Below, in pieces: positions 9,701 to 18,919 of a stretch of DNA of 54,366 bases. This DNA comes from an uncultured Clostridia bacterium (GTDB taxonomy: Bacteria; Bacillota; Clostridia; UMGS1883). The notes under the pieces are model-generated. The model saw only the letters and a program-made list of their open reading frames with translations. It was not told the DNA's origin and ran no database searches. The position numbers and the translations under genes are program-made. The DNA is taken from the NCBI GenBank assembly GCA_947630975.1, contig CANRJP010000006.1, positions 1 through 54,366 of the forward strand, read 5' to 3'. How positions within the stretch are numbered: the stretch's first letter is position 1; the number at the start of each line of letters is the position of its first letter.

Positions 9701-10035
9701 ATGCTGCGGGCATAGGCCACAGCGGCGGCAAGAGGATGCCCGATGACATCCTTGAACTGAATTTCCTCATCGGAAACGATCGTTCCGTAGTCGGTTATAC
9801 CGCGGAGACGCACACCGATCTCGGCCATTTCAGCCCTGGTGACCGTCGAATAGGGATGGAAGTTGCCGTCCGTATATCCGGGCATAATGCCCAAGGCGCT
9901 GAGTATGCTCACCGGCGCCTCGTAGCCTGTGCCGTCCACGTCCGGATATCCGGTCTGACCGGCCGCGAAAGCCGAGCCGCCGCAGACTGTCAGAAGCATA
10001 GACAAAGCCACGAGCAAGCTGATAATCCTTTTCAT
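6766..10035 (-). CDS. SLH-domain S-layer-like protein (N-terminal SLH repeats)
   Basis: 1089 aa; signal peptide; YPDVDGTGYEAPVSILSALGIMPGYTDGNFHPYSTVTRAEMAEI and further SLH-like repeats. Confidence 0.88.
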   Translation of the reverse strand: MKRIISLLVALSMLLTVCGGSAFAAGQTGYPDVDGTGYEAPVSILSALGIMPGYTDGNFHPYSTVTRAEMAEIGVRLRGITDYGTIVSDEEIQFKDVIGHPLAAAVAYARSIGIIDGSDDGYFYPDDPVTYEQAVKMIVGAIGYDYYATTLADYPTGYLMTANELKLTNGVGLTVGSYITRGDVAKIIYKALTVDMMVESSYTNDSRVSYEIVKGKNILNTYFDIEKIRGVVEENDRTGLYGVSTLEDGEVKIGDEIFYDGDTNVGDYVGYYVTFYALETENRDRRVIVSYKVESNRNDYFKLNAEDIEDVSLNTKAYIVEYWKSDTAKTTSSVKISTSPLVIYNGVALTDFTLNDLKPNYGQVTLIDTDNDNLYDLVDITAYDIMLVLNASASSGTISAYPAYTTGVRTVQLDETEDDLYDVRILDGEGKSVPFSSITKNSVLHVAVSKDAGSTMRTVIVSNDSITGTVQRKNDDGTYVINDKEYEVIGYMKSENAMSVGDKGTFYLTYDGRIAGFDGEDKLSMNIGMYISCNRGTFTEGGDVVKLLKSDGTFGLYNLAGTVSVNGRNYKGTDLFELIADEESPLFGKRQPDSENSGKIIAEPSMAGILYKLNNKGDITEIIMNASTTASRTVPEMTTDTGYTDKEIRCVVQRGRNSGWHYGNINNTNLVNGTGSDVPDRVGRDRGFSANYQKRPDNRLSTTDGTYRLDSLYYSTKYHSFHRAGNQVFVTDGTVLMLSSDNDTKVDDSQVYSVMTPSQLWENYYFEWYEAYFYYVGDNQYASYAVMYDDFDVTQSSNSSSNSGPQEFYQACLGDRIRVVDRIVEYYDPENGDVHYRLMYWEGGSSTYADFHENYEDARFRSGQTLWRRGDIVRFVRFEGKIGRIESIFGTSWNDPTSDEADGGKNSNQKYKFPYGLYSLNGYWSERQLYYVGRIMEIDALKYFSKMNIKYGSGENDMLYDEPVEGDCFRFVYDNRGYIIGVDSVGNGSLAENQLVLVRRQGNANNLNLRVKESYILYEYDEISDSQTLRETYEALYSEGWTSDATTESLGDTADNYDDLTDVYYSEFDAAPVEEIVDTAKFDDGIQSL

Positions 10036-10068
10036 GCTGTATTTACCCTCTTTCCTTTATTAGTGACA

Positions 10069-11967
10069 TCAGTACAAGCCCTTACGGGTACTGATATTAT
10101 AAATCACAACAGCCGCCTGGGCTCTCGTAGCGTTGTCCTTGGGTGCAAATCTGCCGTTTACTCCGTCCATAACTCCTCCGTTTACAAGAGCGGTCACAGC
10201 CGTCCGGGCATAATCGGCGACAGAGTCCATGTCAGAGTAATATGCGATGCCGTTGCTTCCGTAGGTATTGATATTGACGCCGTACTTTATTGCGGCCCTG
10301 TATACAAGGGTGGCAACCTCTTCACGGGTCACGTAATCGCCGAGACCAAATCTGCCGTCGCCATAACCCTCGGTAATGCCGGCCTTTTCGGCGCTGGCAA
10401 CATATATATAGTACCAGGCGTCCTTATCGGTCACATCGGTGAAGGAGGATTCGGCCTTAATGTCAACAAGGTTGAAGGTATTGACAAGGAGCTTCATGAA
10501 CTGCTCTCTGGTGAGGGGATTTTCAGGACTGAACTTCATGTCGCCCGTGCCGTCAACGATACCGTTTTCGGTAAGAGTGAGAACGGCCTTTTCCGCCCAA
10601 TCGTAGCCTTCCATATCGGTGTAATAGTCCTCTATAAGCTTCTTTTTCTCAAGAGGATCGGGACGTACCGTCTTATAGTCAACGGTGTAGGTAACATCGT
10701 TTCTGCTAACGCTGCCACCGCCGCTGCCGCCGGAGCTGCCGGAGCCTTTTCCGCCGGAGCTGCCGGAGGAACTGCCGGAGCTGCTGCCCTTGTTATCTTC
10801 CTTGTCCTTATAATCTTTGTACAGTCTCTTGGCGTCCTCGTAGGAGCGTTCCCAAGCCTTTTCGAACTCCTCGAGTTTTTTCACGGGGAGCTTCTCACCG
10901 TCGCGTACTTTGCTGAACTCGGAGCCGGTGGCCCTCATTGCCTTGCCGAAGAAATCATTCAAAGTTTCATTGGCTATGATCTCATTCAGCTTTTCGGTCG
11001 TTATGCCGCTGGCATCGGTATCTACGCCAAAGAATCTCTTATAATTCAGTATTTCGTCAGCTATGTTGAGATAGCCGGCCTCGTTAATGCGCTCGAGGGT
11101 GAGCGCCGCTTCAAGGCTGTCCTTGATACCGTCAATGGAGGCGCTGTATGTATCCTGCGCTCTAAGGACACTGAAAAAGCCCTGATAATCGGAAATCATC
11201 CTGTAACGGCCGTCGGAGTCGCTCAGACGGAAATCCTCATAACCGCCAAACACATCCCTGAAGCCGAGCTCGGAGGCGTTCTTGGAGAGAGTCTCATTGC
11301 TGGCGTAAACCACAACGAAAGCCTCGTTCGCAACCGAGCCGATTTCCTTCATGTCGACGCGGCCGTCGCCGTTGCCGACAACGTTGTCCTCGTCGCCGTC
11401 AAGCTTGTGATCTACTATGTACTGAGCAAACTCACGTTTGGCGTCTTTGTTGAGAGCGTCATAGTAAGCGCTGTTGATGCCGGCGGCTTCAAGTGCCACA
11501 TCACTGCGGTTGAACGCCGTCACCAAATCGTTTATATCAGGAGTGTCGCTGTTGATATTATCAACTATCATACTTCTCTCCTGATAGCTCATGTAAGACA
11601 CGCGCTCCGAAACTCTGTCGGAAGCGACGGGAGAACCCACGGTCACAACATATGTGCCGGTGGGAAGGTCGTCGGGCATGAGAACGTCAACGGTGTCGCT
11701 GGCGGCGGAAATGGCCTTATACTGAAGGGCCACGGCATTCTCGTAATTTACGTCCTCGCCAAGGGGCGTTACGAGCACAAGGATATGCTCCATATTATTT
11801 GTCTTGTCGATACTGAACTCAACGGTTACGGTGCCCTCGTTTACAACACAGCTCGTAAGGGTGAGATTGGCGCTGCCGGCCGCCATGACGGCGGGAGCGG
11901 CTGTCGCGACCATTGTCAGTACAACAAGAGCCGCAAGGAGCTTTTTGACGGAAACTTTCTTGTTCAT
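10069..11967 (-). CDS. Secreted protein with C-terminal SLH repeats and Gly/Ser linker
   Basis: 632 aa; signal peptide; GSSSGSSSGSSGGKGSGSSGGSGGGS linker; C-terminal SLH motifs. Confidence 0.87.
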   Translation of the reverse strand: MNKKVSVKKLLAALVVLTMVATAAPAVMAAGSANLTLTSCVVNEGTVTVEFSIDKTNNMEHILVLVTPLGEDVNYENAVALQYKAISAASDTVDVLMPDDLPTGTYVVTVGSPVASDRVSERVSYMSYQERSMIVDNINSDTPDINDLVTAFNRSDVALEAAGINSAYYDALNKDAKREFAQYIVDHKLDGDEDNVVGNGDGRVDMKEIGSVANEAFVVVYASNETLSKNASELGFRDVFGGYEDFRLSDSDGRYRMISDYQGFFSVLRAQDTYSASIDGIKDSLEAALTLERINEAGYLNIADEILNYKRFFGVDTDASGITTEKLNEIIANETLNDFFGKAMRATGSEFSKVRDGEKLPVKKLEEFEKAWERSYEDAKRLYKDYKDKEDNKGSSSGSSSGSSGGKGSGSSGGSGGGSVSRNDVTYTVDYKTVRPDPLEKKKLIEDYYTDMEGYDWAEKAVLTLTENGIVDGTGDMKFSPENPLTREQFMKLLVNTFNLVDIKAESSFTDVTDKDAWYYIYVASAEKAGITEGYGDGRFGLGDYVTREEVATLVYRAAIKYGVNINTYGSNGIAYYSDMDSVADYARTAVTALVNGGVMDGVNGRFAPKDNATRAQAAVVIYNISTRKGLY

Positions 11968-11989
11968 TTCTTTTCCTCCCTCTCTCAGC

Positions 11990-13162
11990 TTACTGCTGTC
12001 TGCCGGATATCAGCACGGCGTAACTTTCGGAAGCGTTGCCGTAGATATTGAACGGATCCTTGGGGTCGCAGAGATATGCCAGACAGGAAAATCTCGACAC
12101 ATCCTCGCCCTCGTCTATTTCAAAAGGCACCGAAACGCTGCCCTTCGCGGGAGTCAGCTCACCGTCATAGAGAATTGCCGTCCGGCTGTCAACCTGACGC
12201 TGAACGATGTCCCAAAGCTTGCCGTCCTTAAATATGGCCACAACGCCGTTGAATACCATCGGGTTGGTTATGTTTACCGTATAGTTGATTATCTGATTGT
12301 AGGGAACGCCGACATCGGGTATCTCGTCATACTCTTCCCAGGTCACGGGGTTCTCGACGGTGTTGTCGTCAATTACGATGGCGGGAATGGGCGTAACCTC
12401 ATAAATAACGAAATCATCCATGCGGATGCTGCCTTTGCCGCCTACGTAGGGCAGATAAAGGAATCTGTTTTCGCTGCCCGCGCCGCGGAACACGCACATA
12501 TCCTGCTGCCAGTCGCCCGTTTTCTCAATGTCGCGGCCGATCTCGTTTACGTGCGGAGAATCGTTTATAACATCGCTGGTACCGGCGATATGCCGCTGTC
12601 CGTTGTCGAGGTTGGCATCGCCTGTAAACTTGAACCAAGCGGAATATACATAATACTTGTCGGACGTAAAGGTATTGGCGCCGCATCTCCAGATAAGCGT
12701 ACCGCTGTCATATTCAAAGCAGCCGAGGCCGTCATGGCCGTCGTTGGGATTTATGCTTCCGCCGGCAGTGGCAATAAAGGTGCGATCCGCCGCTCCGGAG
12801 TCCTGAGAAAAAGGATTGGGCATGGCCGAGAACGAGCCGTCGCCTATGGCAGTAACAAAATTGGTGGCGTTCGCCTCAATTCTATAGGTCAGGCCGTTGT
12901 ACTCAATTACTCTTCCGGGAGCGATTTTCTGACCTTCGGCGGCCATGAGTTCGGCCTCCGCCTCTTCCTGAAGCACAACGTCGTCAACAAAGTCCATGCC
13001 GAGATCAACCGTCACGTCTTCGTCCAACTCATTGGGCGCTTCGACAAAGTCGAAATCCATTCCCATCCCGTCGTCGGCTTCCTGCGCAAAGGCCGCCGCG
13101 TTGAACACAAGCGAGACGGCAAGCAGGAGGACGAACAATTTTGTTCTGGCACCATTTCTCAT
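11990..13162 (-). CDS. Secreted protein with possible carbohydrate-binding (jelly-roll-like) region
   Basis: 390 aa; signal peptide; SAWFKFTGD...RMDDFVIYEV pattern; first gene of the S-layer operon. Confidence 0.6.
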   Translation of the reverse strand: MRNGARTKLFVLLLAVSLVFNAAAFAQEADDGMGMDFDFVEAPNELDEDVTVDLGMDFVDDVVLQEEAEAELMAAEGQKIAPGRVIEYNGLTYRIEANATNFVTAIGDGSFSAMPNPFSQDSGAADRTFIATAGGSINPNDGHDGLGCFEYDSGTLIWRCGANTFTSDKYYVYSAWFKFTGDANLDNGQRHIAGTSDVINDSPHVNEIGRDIEKTGDWQQDMCVFRGAGSENRFLYLPYVGGKGSIRMDDFVIYEVTPIPAIVIDDNTVENPVTWEEYDEIPDVGVPYNQIINYTVNITNPMVFNGVVAIFKDGKLWDIVQRQVDSRTAILYDGELTPAKGSVSVPFEIDEGEDVSRFSCLAYLCDPKDPFNIYGNASESYAVLISGRQQ

Positions 13163-13335
13163 AGAAAGTCCCTCCTAATAAGACTTATTTAGAATAAATT
13201 TTAACGAAGCGTTCACATTTTGATAATGCTACATACATATTTTACAGCAAATTTCTGAAAAATGCAATAGCAAACCCAAAATTTTTTTTGTTAAATATCT
13301 GTAACAAATACTTAACCACGCTATAGTATAAGTTT

Positions 13336-13364
13336 ATTATACAATACAAACCCCGATATGTAAA
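13336..13364 (-). promoter_or_regulatory. Predicted promoter of the S-layer operon, TTTACA-17-TATAAT
   Basis: Minus strand TTTACA TATCGGGGTTTGTATTG TATAAT; implies a ~165-nt 5' leader before ATG at 13162. Confidence 0.7.
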
Positions 13365-13418
13365 TAACGATTTTGCGATTTTTTACAAATTGTTAAAACC
13401 TCATAAATTTACTTTAAA

Positions 13419-13434
13419 AAATTTGTACAAATTT
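13419..13434. promoter_or_regulatory. Perfect 16-bp palindrome AAATTTGTACAAATTT
   Basis: Intergenic between divergent S-layer operon and LysM gene. Confidence 0.45.
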
Positions 13435-13691
13435 ACAATAGGTTTTTGGCAAAATTTTTCCGCCGTCCGTTCCGCGAAAAACCGCCGCGTATGTTGAACA
13501 TCTGTAATTTTTGTAAGTGCGCACATTTTTTATTCAAAACAGGGCGCATTTCCCCACAGTATCAGGAAAGGCCGCATAATACCGGAAGGTACGGCAGCAT
13601 TTACATGGAGAAATCCGGGAACTTTTGTGTTACAATGGTGTTACAGCTTCAGCGGCGGCAAGCCGCGGCAATACAGAAAGGAGAAATCATA

Positions 13692-14915
13692 TTGAAACAC
13701 AGGAAGCTTGTCACAGTTTTTACGGTTCTGGCCATGATGGGCCAGACGGCGGCGGCGTCCACACACACCGCCGTCAAGGGGGACACATACTGGCTGCTGG
13801 CGAAAAAATACGGCGTCGGCTTTGAGGAGCTTTTGGCGGCCAACGGCGCCAACGAAAGCTCCGTCCTCAACATCGGCGACAAGGTCGCCATCCCAGACGG
13901 AGAAAAGGTACATATCGCAAGCAAGGGCGACACATATTGGCTCATAGCCCAATGGTACGGCGTGAGCCTGTCCGACCTGCTCAGAGCCAACGGCGCCAAC
14001 GAGGGCTCCGTCCTCAACATCGGCGACCGGGTCATAATCCCCGGGAATGAAAAGATACACGTGGCCGACAAGGGCGACACTTACTGGCTGATAGCACAGT
14101 GGTACGGCGTGAGCCTGTCCGACCTGCTCAGGGCCAACGGCGCCAACGAGGGCTCCGTCCTCAATATCGGCGACCGGGTGAAGATCCCCTCCGGCACGGC
14201 CTCCGCCCCTTCGCAGCCCAAGCCCTCCGTCCCCGACGCTCCGGCCCAGGGGAGCGGCCCCTACATTACATATACCACCTACACGGTGAAGTCCGGCGAC
14301 ACCCTTTGGAACATCGCCATAGAGTGCGGAATTCCCTTCGATGAGCTGCTGAGCGCCAACGGCCTCAACGAAAACAGCCGGGTCAAGGACGGGACGGTGC
14401 TGACTGTGCCTGTCCACAACGTGCCCGTAAAGCCCGCTCCCGCAGGATACGGCGAGCTTTTGGACTGGTGGAGCGAGGCCCAGTACGTGGTGCCCATAGG
14501 GGCGGTGTTCACGGTTACGGACTTAAACACGGGCAAAAGCTTCACCGCCAAGCGGACGGTGGGCTCCAATCACGCCGACTGCGAGACCATGACCGCCGCC
14601 GACACCGCAAAGCTGAAAGAGATATGGGGCGGCAGCTTCAACTGGGGCAAGCGGGCGGTAATAATTACATATAACGGAAGAAAAATCGCCGCCAGCGCCG
14701 CCGGAATGTTCCACGCCGGCAACGAGTGGGCTCCCGGAGGGGCGTGGACCGACTGGCGCAGCGACGACTACGGCCCCGGCCAAAACTACGACTACGTAAA
14801 GGGAAACGACGCCAGCGGCCATTTTGACATACACTTCTACAACTCCACCCGCCACAACACCGGCACCGTCGACAGCGGACATCAGGCGAACATACTGCGG
14901 GCGGCGGGGAAATAG
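13692..14915 (+). CDS. Secreted protein with four LysM domains and a C-terminal conserved domain
   Basis: SD AAAGGAG before TTG at 13692 gives MKHRKLVTVFTVLAMMGQTAAAS signal peptide; ORF reported from 13446; KGDTYWLIAQWYGVSLSDLLRANGANEGSVLNIGDRV repeats. Confidence 0.88.
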   Translation: MKHRKLVTVFTVLAMMGQTAAASTHTAVKGDTYWLLAKKYGVGFEELLAANGANESSVLNIGDKVAIPDGEKVHIASKGDTYWLIAQWYGVSLSDLLRANGANEGSVLNIGDRVIIPGNEKIHVADKGDTYWLIAQWYGVSLSDLLRANGANEGSVLNIGDRVKIPSGTASAPSQPKPSVPDAPAQGSGPYITYTTYTVKSGDTLWNIAIECGIPFDELLSANGLNENSRVKDGTVLTVPVHNVPVKPAPAGYGELLDWWSEAQYVVPIGAVFTVTDLNTGKSFTAKRTVGSNHADCETMTAADTAKLKEIWGGSFNWGKRAVIITYNGRKIAASAAGMFHAGNEWAPGGAWTDWRSDDYGPGQNYDYVKGNDASGHFDIHFYNSTRHNTGTVDSGHQANILRAAGK

Positions 14916-14925
14916 TATCAATATT

Positions 14926-15789
14926 TTAAGGCAGTATCCTTACGGTCGTTCCCACGGGGACGACGTCGAACAGGGCTTCCACATCCTCGTTAAACATACG
15001 CACGCAGCCGTTTGAGGCGTTTTTCCCGATAGAGGACGGATCATTTGTTCCGTGAATCCCGTATCCCCGGCGGCTCAGTCCCAGCCAGCGGGTTCCGTAG
15101 GGCCCGCCGGGATTGACCTGCTTGTTGACCACGGTGAAGGTTCCCGTGGGCGTGGGCGTTTCCTCCTTGCCCACAGCCACAGCATATTGGCGGAAAATCC
15201 TCCCGTCCTTATAGACGGTCAGCCGCTTTGCGTTTTTGTTTATAACTATCTCCACAGGCGAGGGGGCCAGCGGGATGCAGATCACTTGGCCTATCCGCAG
15301 ATTTTCCGGAACGATGCCGGGATTTGCCGTCAGCAGCTCCCTCGTGCTGATCCCAAAGGCGGACGCGATGGCGCCAACAGTGTCGCCCCGGCGGATAACG
15401 TAGTAATTCTGCTGGGGACAGGGGGGCGTATCACCCACGGGCTGGGAAACGCACAGTCTTTGACCCACCTGCAAATTCAGGGGGTCGGCGTCGGGATTGT
15501 TGTTTTTTATCGCTTCCACCGTCGTGCCGAAGCGCATGGCTATTCGTGCAAAGGTGTCGCCGGGCTGAACGGTGTACGGCACCGACCCGATAGGGCAGCT
15601 CACTTCCGGATTTTGATTTCCGTCCCTTGCGCGCACGCATATCCTTTGGTTCACCTGCAAGTTGTCCGGGTCGATATTCGGATTTATCTCCAACAGTCTA
15701 TCCACGGAAACTCCCAGCCGCCGCCCTATGACAAAAAGGGTGTCGCCGGGCCTTACGGTGTAATATTCCAGACATTCCATAAAAATCAC
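14926..15789 (-). CDS. LysM-repeat L,D-transpeptidase (YkuD)
   Basis: 287 aa; three LysM motifs then HGTNDPSSIGKNASNGCVRMFNEDVEAL. Confidence 0.93.
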   Translation of the reverse strand: MIFMECLEYYTVRPGDTLFVIGRRLGVSVDRLLEINPNIDPDNLQVNQRICVRARDGNQNPEVSCPIGSVPYTVQPGDTFARIAMRFGTTVEAIKNNNPDADPLNLQVGQRLCVSQPVGDTPPCPQQNYYVIRRGDTVGAIASAFGISTRELLTANPGIVPENLRIGQVICIPLAPSPVEIVINKNAKRLTVYKDGRIFRQYAVAVGKEETPTPTGTFTVVNKQVNPGGPYGTRWLGLSRRGYGIHGTNDPSSIGKNASNGCVRMFNEDVEALFDVVPVGTTVRILP

Positions 15790-15838
15790 CTCTGAGCCAT
15801 ACTATGCCCAGAGGCTGTTTTTTGCCACATATTAATTA

Positions 15839-16303
15839 TCAGCCGGCGTAATTTACGTCCTCGGCCAGCCCGTCTCCGTTATAGGCCGCCACCGCCAGCC
15901 GGTCGCAGCGCTCGTTGTCCGGATGGCCGGCGTGTCCCTTTATCCAGATGAGATTGACCTTATGTATTTTCATGAGCTTCAGCAGACGCTTCCAAAGATC
16001 GACATTGAGGGCGGGCTTACCGTCGGACTTTTTCCAGCCCTTTTTCTGCCAGCCGTAGACCCAGCCCTTCGTCACCGCGTCCACAAGGTACTTTGAGTCG
16101 CTGCACAGATCCACCTCGCAGGGTTCCTTCAGCGCCTCAAGGCCCACTATGGCTCCCAGCAGCTCCATGCGGTTGTTGGTGGTCAGCCGGTAGCCTTGGG
16201 AAAAGACCTTTTCCGCCCCGTTGTACCGGAGTATGGCCCCGTAGCCGCCTTTGCCGGGATTTCCGCTGCAAGCGCCGTCGGTGTAAAGCTCAACCTTTTT
16301 CAT
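15839..16303 (-). CDS. rnhA: Ribonuclease HI
   Basis: 154 aa; [50 protein letters not shown]. Confidence 0.95.
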   Translation of the reverse strand: MKKVELYTDGACSGNPGKGGYGAILRYNGAEKVFSQGYRLTTNNRMELLGAIVGLEALKEPCEVDLCSDSKYLVDAVTKGWVYGWQKKGWKKSDGKPALNVDLWKRLLKLMKIHKVNLIWIKGHAGHPDNERCDRLAVAAYNGDGLAEDVNYAG

Positions 16304-16322
16304 AAGTCGGTTCCTTTCATTA

Positions 16323-16991
16323 TTAATCCTTGAGTCGGCACAGGGCCTTTTTCTCTATCCTCGAAACATAGGAGCGGCTTATGCCCAGCCGTCCGGCCAC
16401 TTCGCGCTGGGTCAGAGGTTCCCGGCCGCCAAGGCCGTAGCGCAGGAGGATTATCTCACGCTCCCTTTGAGAAAGAAGGTTTTTTACCTTATATATGACC
16501 CGCCGTATCATATTGTTTTTATCCATCTCCTCACAGATGTCGTCGTTCTCCGCCTGAAGAATGTCCATAAGGCTCACCTCGTTGCCGTCGTCGTCGTGGC
16601 CGATGGGCTCCTGAAGGGACACCTGGCCCGCGTACTTTTTTTCCCGACGGAAATACATGAGTATCTCGTTTTCGATGCAGCGGGAAATATAGCTGGCAAG
16701 CTTGCTGTTCTTCTCACGGTCAAAGGTGTTCACGCCCTTGATGAGGCCGATGGTGCCGATGGAAATAAGGTCGTCGCCGGACGAGGCGTCGGCGTATTTT
16801 TTCACTATATGGGCCACCAGCCGGAGATTGTGCTCGATCAGTACATTCTTCGCGGCTCTGTCGCCTTGAGACATCAGCTCGATGTACCTGTCCTCCTCCT
16901 CTTTGGAAAGAGGCTTCGGAAAACATGAATCCTGAAGCTGACCCGTCATGAACAGACCGCTCAGACAACTGAGCAAGATAGATAAAACCAT
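16323..16991 (-). CDS. sigK: Sporulation sigma factor SigK-like
   Basis: 222 aa; [37 protein letters not shown] ... [15 protein letters not shown]. Confidence 0.85.
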   Translation of the reverse strand: MVLSILLSCLSGLFMTGQLQDSCFPKPLSKEEEDRYIELMSQGDRAAKNVLIEHNLRLVAHIVKKYADASSGDDLISIGTIGLIKGVNTFDREKNSKLASYISRCIENEILMYFRREKKYAGQVSLQEPIGHDDDGNEVSLMDILQAENDDICEEMDKNNMIRRVIYKVKNLLSQREREIILLRYGLGGREPLTQREVAGRLGISRSYVSRIEKKALCRLKD

Positions 16992-17063
16992 AGTAAAACC
17001 TCCCTATGGAGCATAATATGTGACTCCGAAGGGAATTGTTACTTTATTGGTTGTTCCAAATTA

Positions 17064-17381
17064 TCACTTTAAAGCGTTGTCGATCATGTCCGCAATCTCG
17101 TCGTACTCCGAAACGCCCACCATTTTGCCGGCGGGCTGACCGTTTTTGAACAAAACGAGGGTGGGGATGCTCATAATGCCGTACTCCATGGCCGTCTCGG
17201 GCATAAGATCCACATCGGCCTTAACGGCCTTTATTTTGCCCTCATAGTCGGCGGCGATGTCCTCCACGGTGGGAGCCAGCATCCGGCAGGGGCCGCACCA
17301 GGTGGCGAAAAAGTCCACCAACACGGGGACGGCGCTGTCCAGAACCTCGGGTTTGAACTGATCCTTCGTAATTTCAAGCAT
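17064..17381 (-). CDS. trxA: Thioredoxin
   Basis: 105 aa; FFATWCGPCRMLAP. Confidence 0.95.
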   Translation of the reverse strand: MLEITKDQFKPEVLDSAVPVLVDFFATWCGPCRMLAPTVEDIAADYEGKIKAVKADVDLMPETAMEYGIMSIPTLVLFKNGQPAGKMVGVSEYDEIADMIDNALK

Positions 17382-17402
17382 GGTTATACCTCCAATTTTT
17401 AC

Positions 17403-18812
17403 TCATTCCAGATAATTCGAAATTTGCTTAAGGCCGAAAAAGTCATTCTGCCGCAGGGCCTCGTAGGCCACGATGGCGGCGGAATTGCCGAGATTAAGGC
17501 TTCTGGCTCCGTCGGCCATGGGGATGCGTATGCAGCGGTCGGGGTTCGCCCGCAGCAGCTCCTCGGGGAGACCTCGGGTCTCCTTGCCGAAGAGTATGTA
17601 GTCGCCCCGGCGGTAATCCGCCTCGGTATAGACCCGTCCGCCCTTGGTGGTGGCGTAGAAATACCGGCCGCCGGAGGTGCGCTGAAAGAACTCGTCAAGA
17701 TTTTCGTAGCAGCTTACCTCCACCATGTCCCAGTAGTCAAGCCCCGCCCGCTTAAGAGCCTTGTCGCTTATATCGAAGCCCAGAGGCTTCACCAGATGCA
17801 GCGCCAGCCCCGCCGCCGCGCAGGTGCGGGCTATGTTGCCGGTGTTTTGAGGTATTTCCGGCTCCACAAGGACTATGTTCAGCTTTGGGGCACCTTTTAT
17901 TATTTCATTTTTCCGTTCAAAAAATACCCCTTCCTTGACGCCGTAAGCACAGAGATAGAGCTTGGGGCTGTCCAGGAGATCCATCATGACCTCCAAAGGG
18001 GTAAGGCCGGCCAAAATAACGTCGGCCCGCGACTTGTCCATTCCCTCGATGTCGGCCCGCTTCTCCGGCGGGGTATCGCTTATTGTCCGATAAATCATGG
18101 CCACGGTTTTGCGGCTTATCTCATATCCGTTCAGTTCGTCGGTCTTAAGAGGCCGTTTTTTACAGAGCTGACCCAGAGTCCGGGCGCTGCCGCCCACTCC
18201 GTATACCGGCAGGCCGCGGGCCTCCTCTATCCACGGTATGGCCTCTATCACGGAGCGCGCCTCGTCATAGAGCTCTTCCCGGGGTCTGTCGCGGAAACGC
18301 TCGGTCATAACCACCGCGCCGCAGGGAGTGCTGACGCTTTTTTCGAGCCGACGGTTCTTCACCAGCATTATCTCGGTACTGCCGCCGCCGGTGTCAAAAA
18401 TCAGGCCGCTCTCGATGGGCAGGGTCTCCTTAACGGCAAGGAAGGAATACCTCGCCTCCTCCTCGCCGGAAAGAATGCGGAAGTCTATCCCCGCCCTCTC
18501 CTTCGCGGCGGAAAGAAACTCCTCACGGTTTTCGGCTATACGCACGGCCTGAGTGGCGGTGGCGATCATCTCACCGCAGTCCGCAGCGGCGGCGGTAAGA
18601 CTGAAATTTTCCAGAGCCTTAAGAACCCTCTCCATGGCCCCTTTATCCAAAAATCCGTCCCTCATGCCCTCGGCCAGACGCACCGTCTCACGGAGCTTGA
18701 GCCGATTTTTCCACTTTCCGTCGGGAAAAACCGTGCTGACGGACATACGGACGGAGTTGGAGCCCAAATCGATGACCGCTATATTTTTCATATTCCCACC
18801 CCCTATTTGCAT
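17403..18812 (-). CDS. Fusion: N-terminal Ppx/GppA phosphatase + C-terminal TrmL-type SPOUT tRNA methyltransferase
   Basis: 469 aa single ORF; IAVIDLGSNSVRMSV, IFDTGGGSTE (Ppx); LNIVLVEPEIPQNTGNIARTCAA...LNLGNSAAIVAYEALRQ (TrmL). Confidence 0.9.
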   Translation of the reverse strand: MQIGGGNMKNIAVIDLGSNSVRMSVSTVFPDGKWKNRLKLRETVRLAEGMRDGFLDKGAMERVLKALENFSLTAAAADCGEMIATATQAVRIAENREEFLSAAKERAGIDFRILSGEEEARYSFLAVKETLPIESGLIFDTGGGSTEIMLVKNRRLEKSVSTPCGAVVMTERFRDRPREELYDEARSVIEAIPWIEEARGLPVYGVGGSARTLGQLCKKRPLKTDELNGYEISRKTVAMIYRTISDTPPEKRADIEGMDKSRADVILAGLTPLEVMMDLLDSPKLYLCAYGVKEGVFFERKNEIIKGAPKLNIVLVEPEIPQNTGNIARTCAAAGLALHLVKPLGFDISDKALKRAGLDYWDMVEVSCYENLDEFFQRTSGGRYFYATTKGGRVYTEADYRRGDYILFGKETRGLPEELLRANPDRCIRIPMADGARSLNLGNSAAIVAYEALRQNDFFGLKQISNYLE

Positions 18813-18919
18813 TAATTTTACATCAAATTAACTAATATGTCAATGAGAAATGAAAATTTAATGTAAAAAAGGTTGATTATTTTTTTCTTTTAAGCTATAA
18901 TGTATGTGAGGTGATTAAG

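Noticed and set aside
8053-12051. 1332-aa plus-strand ORF antisense to the S-layer operon
   Set aside because: Spans three well-supported minus-strand genes with signal peptides and SLH motifs; its sequence has no recognisable domain and looks like complementary-frame artefact
16323-16991. Possible skin-type interruption of sigK
   Set aside because: The sigK ORF is continuous from its N-terminal region to the final HTH, with no recombinase nearby
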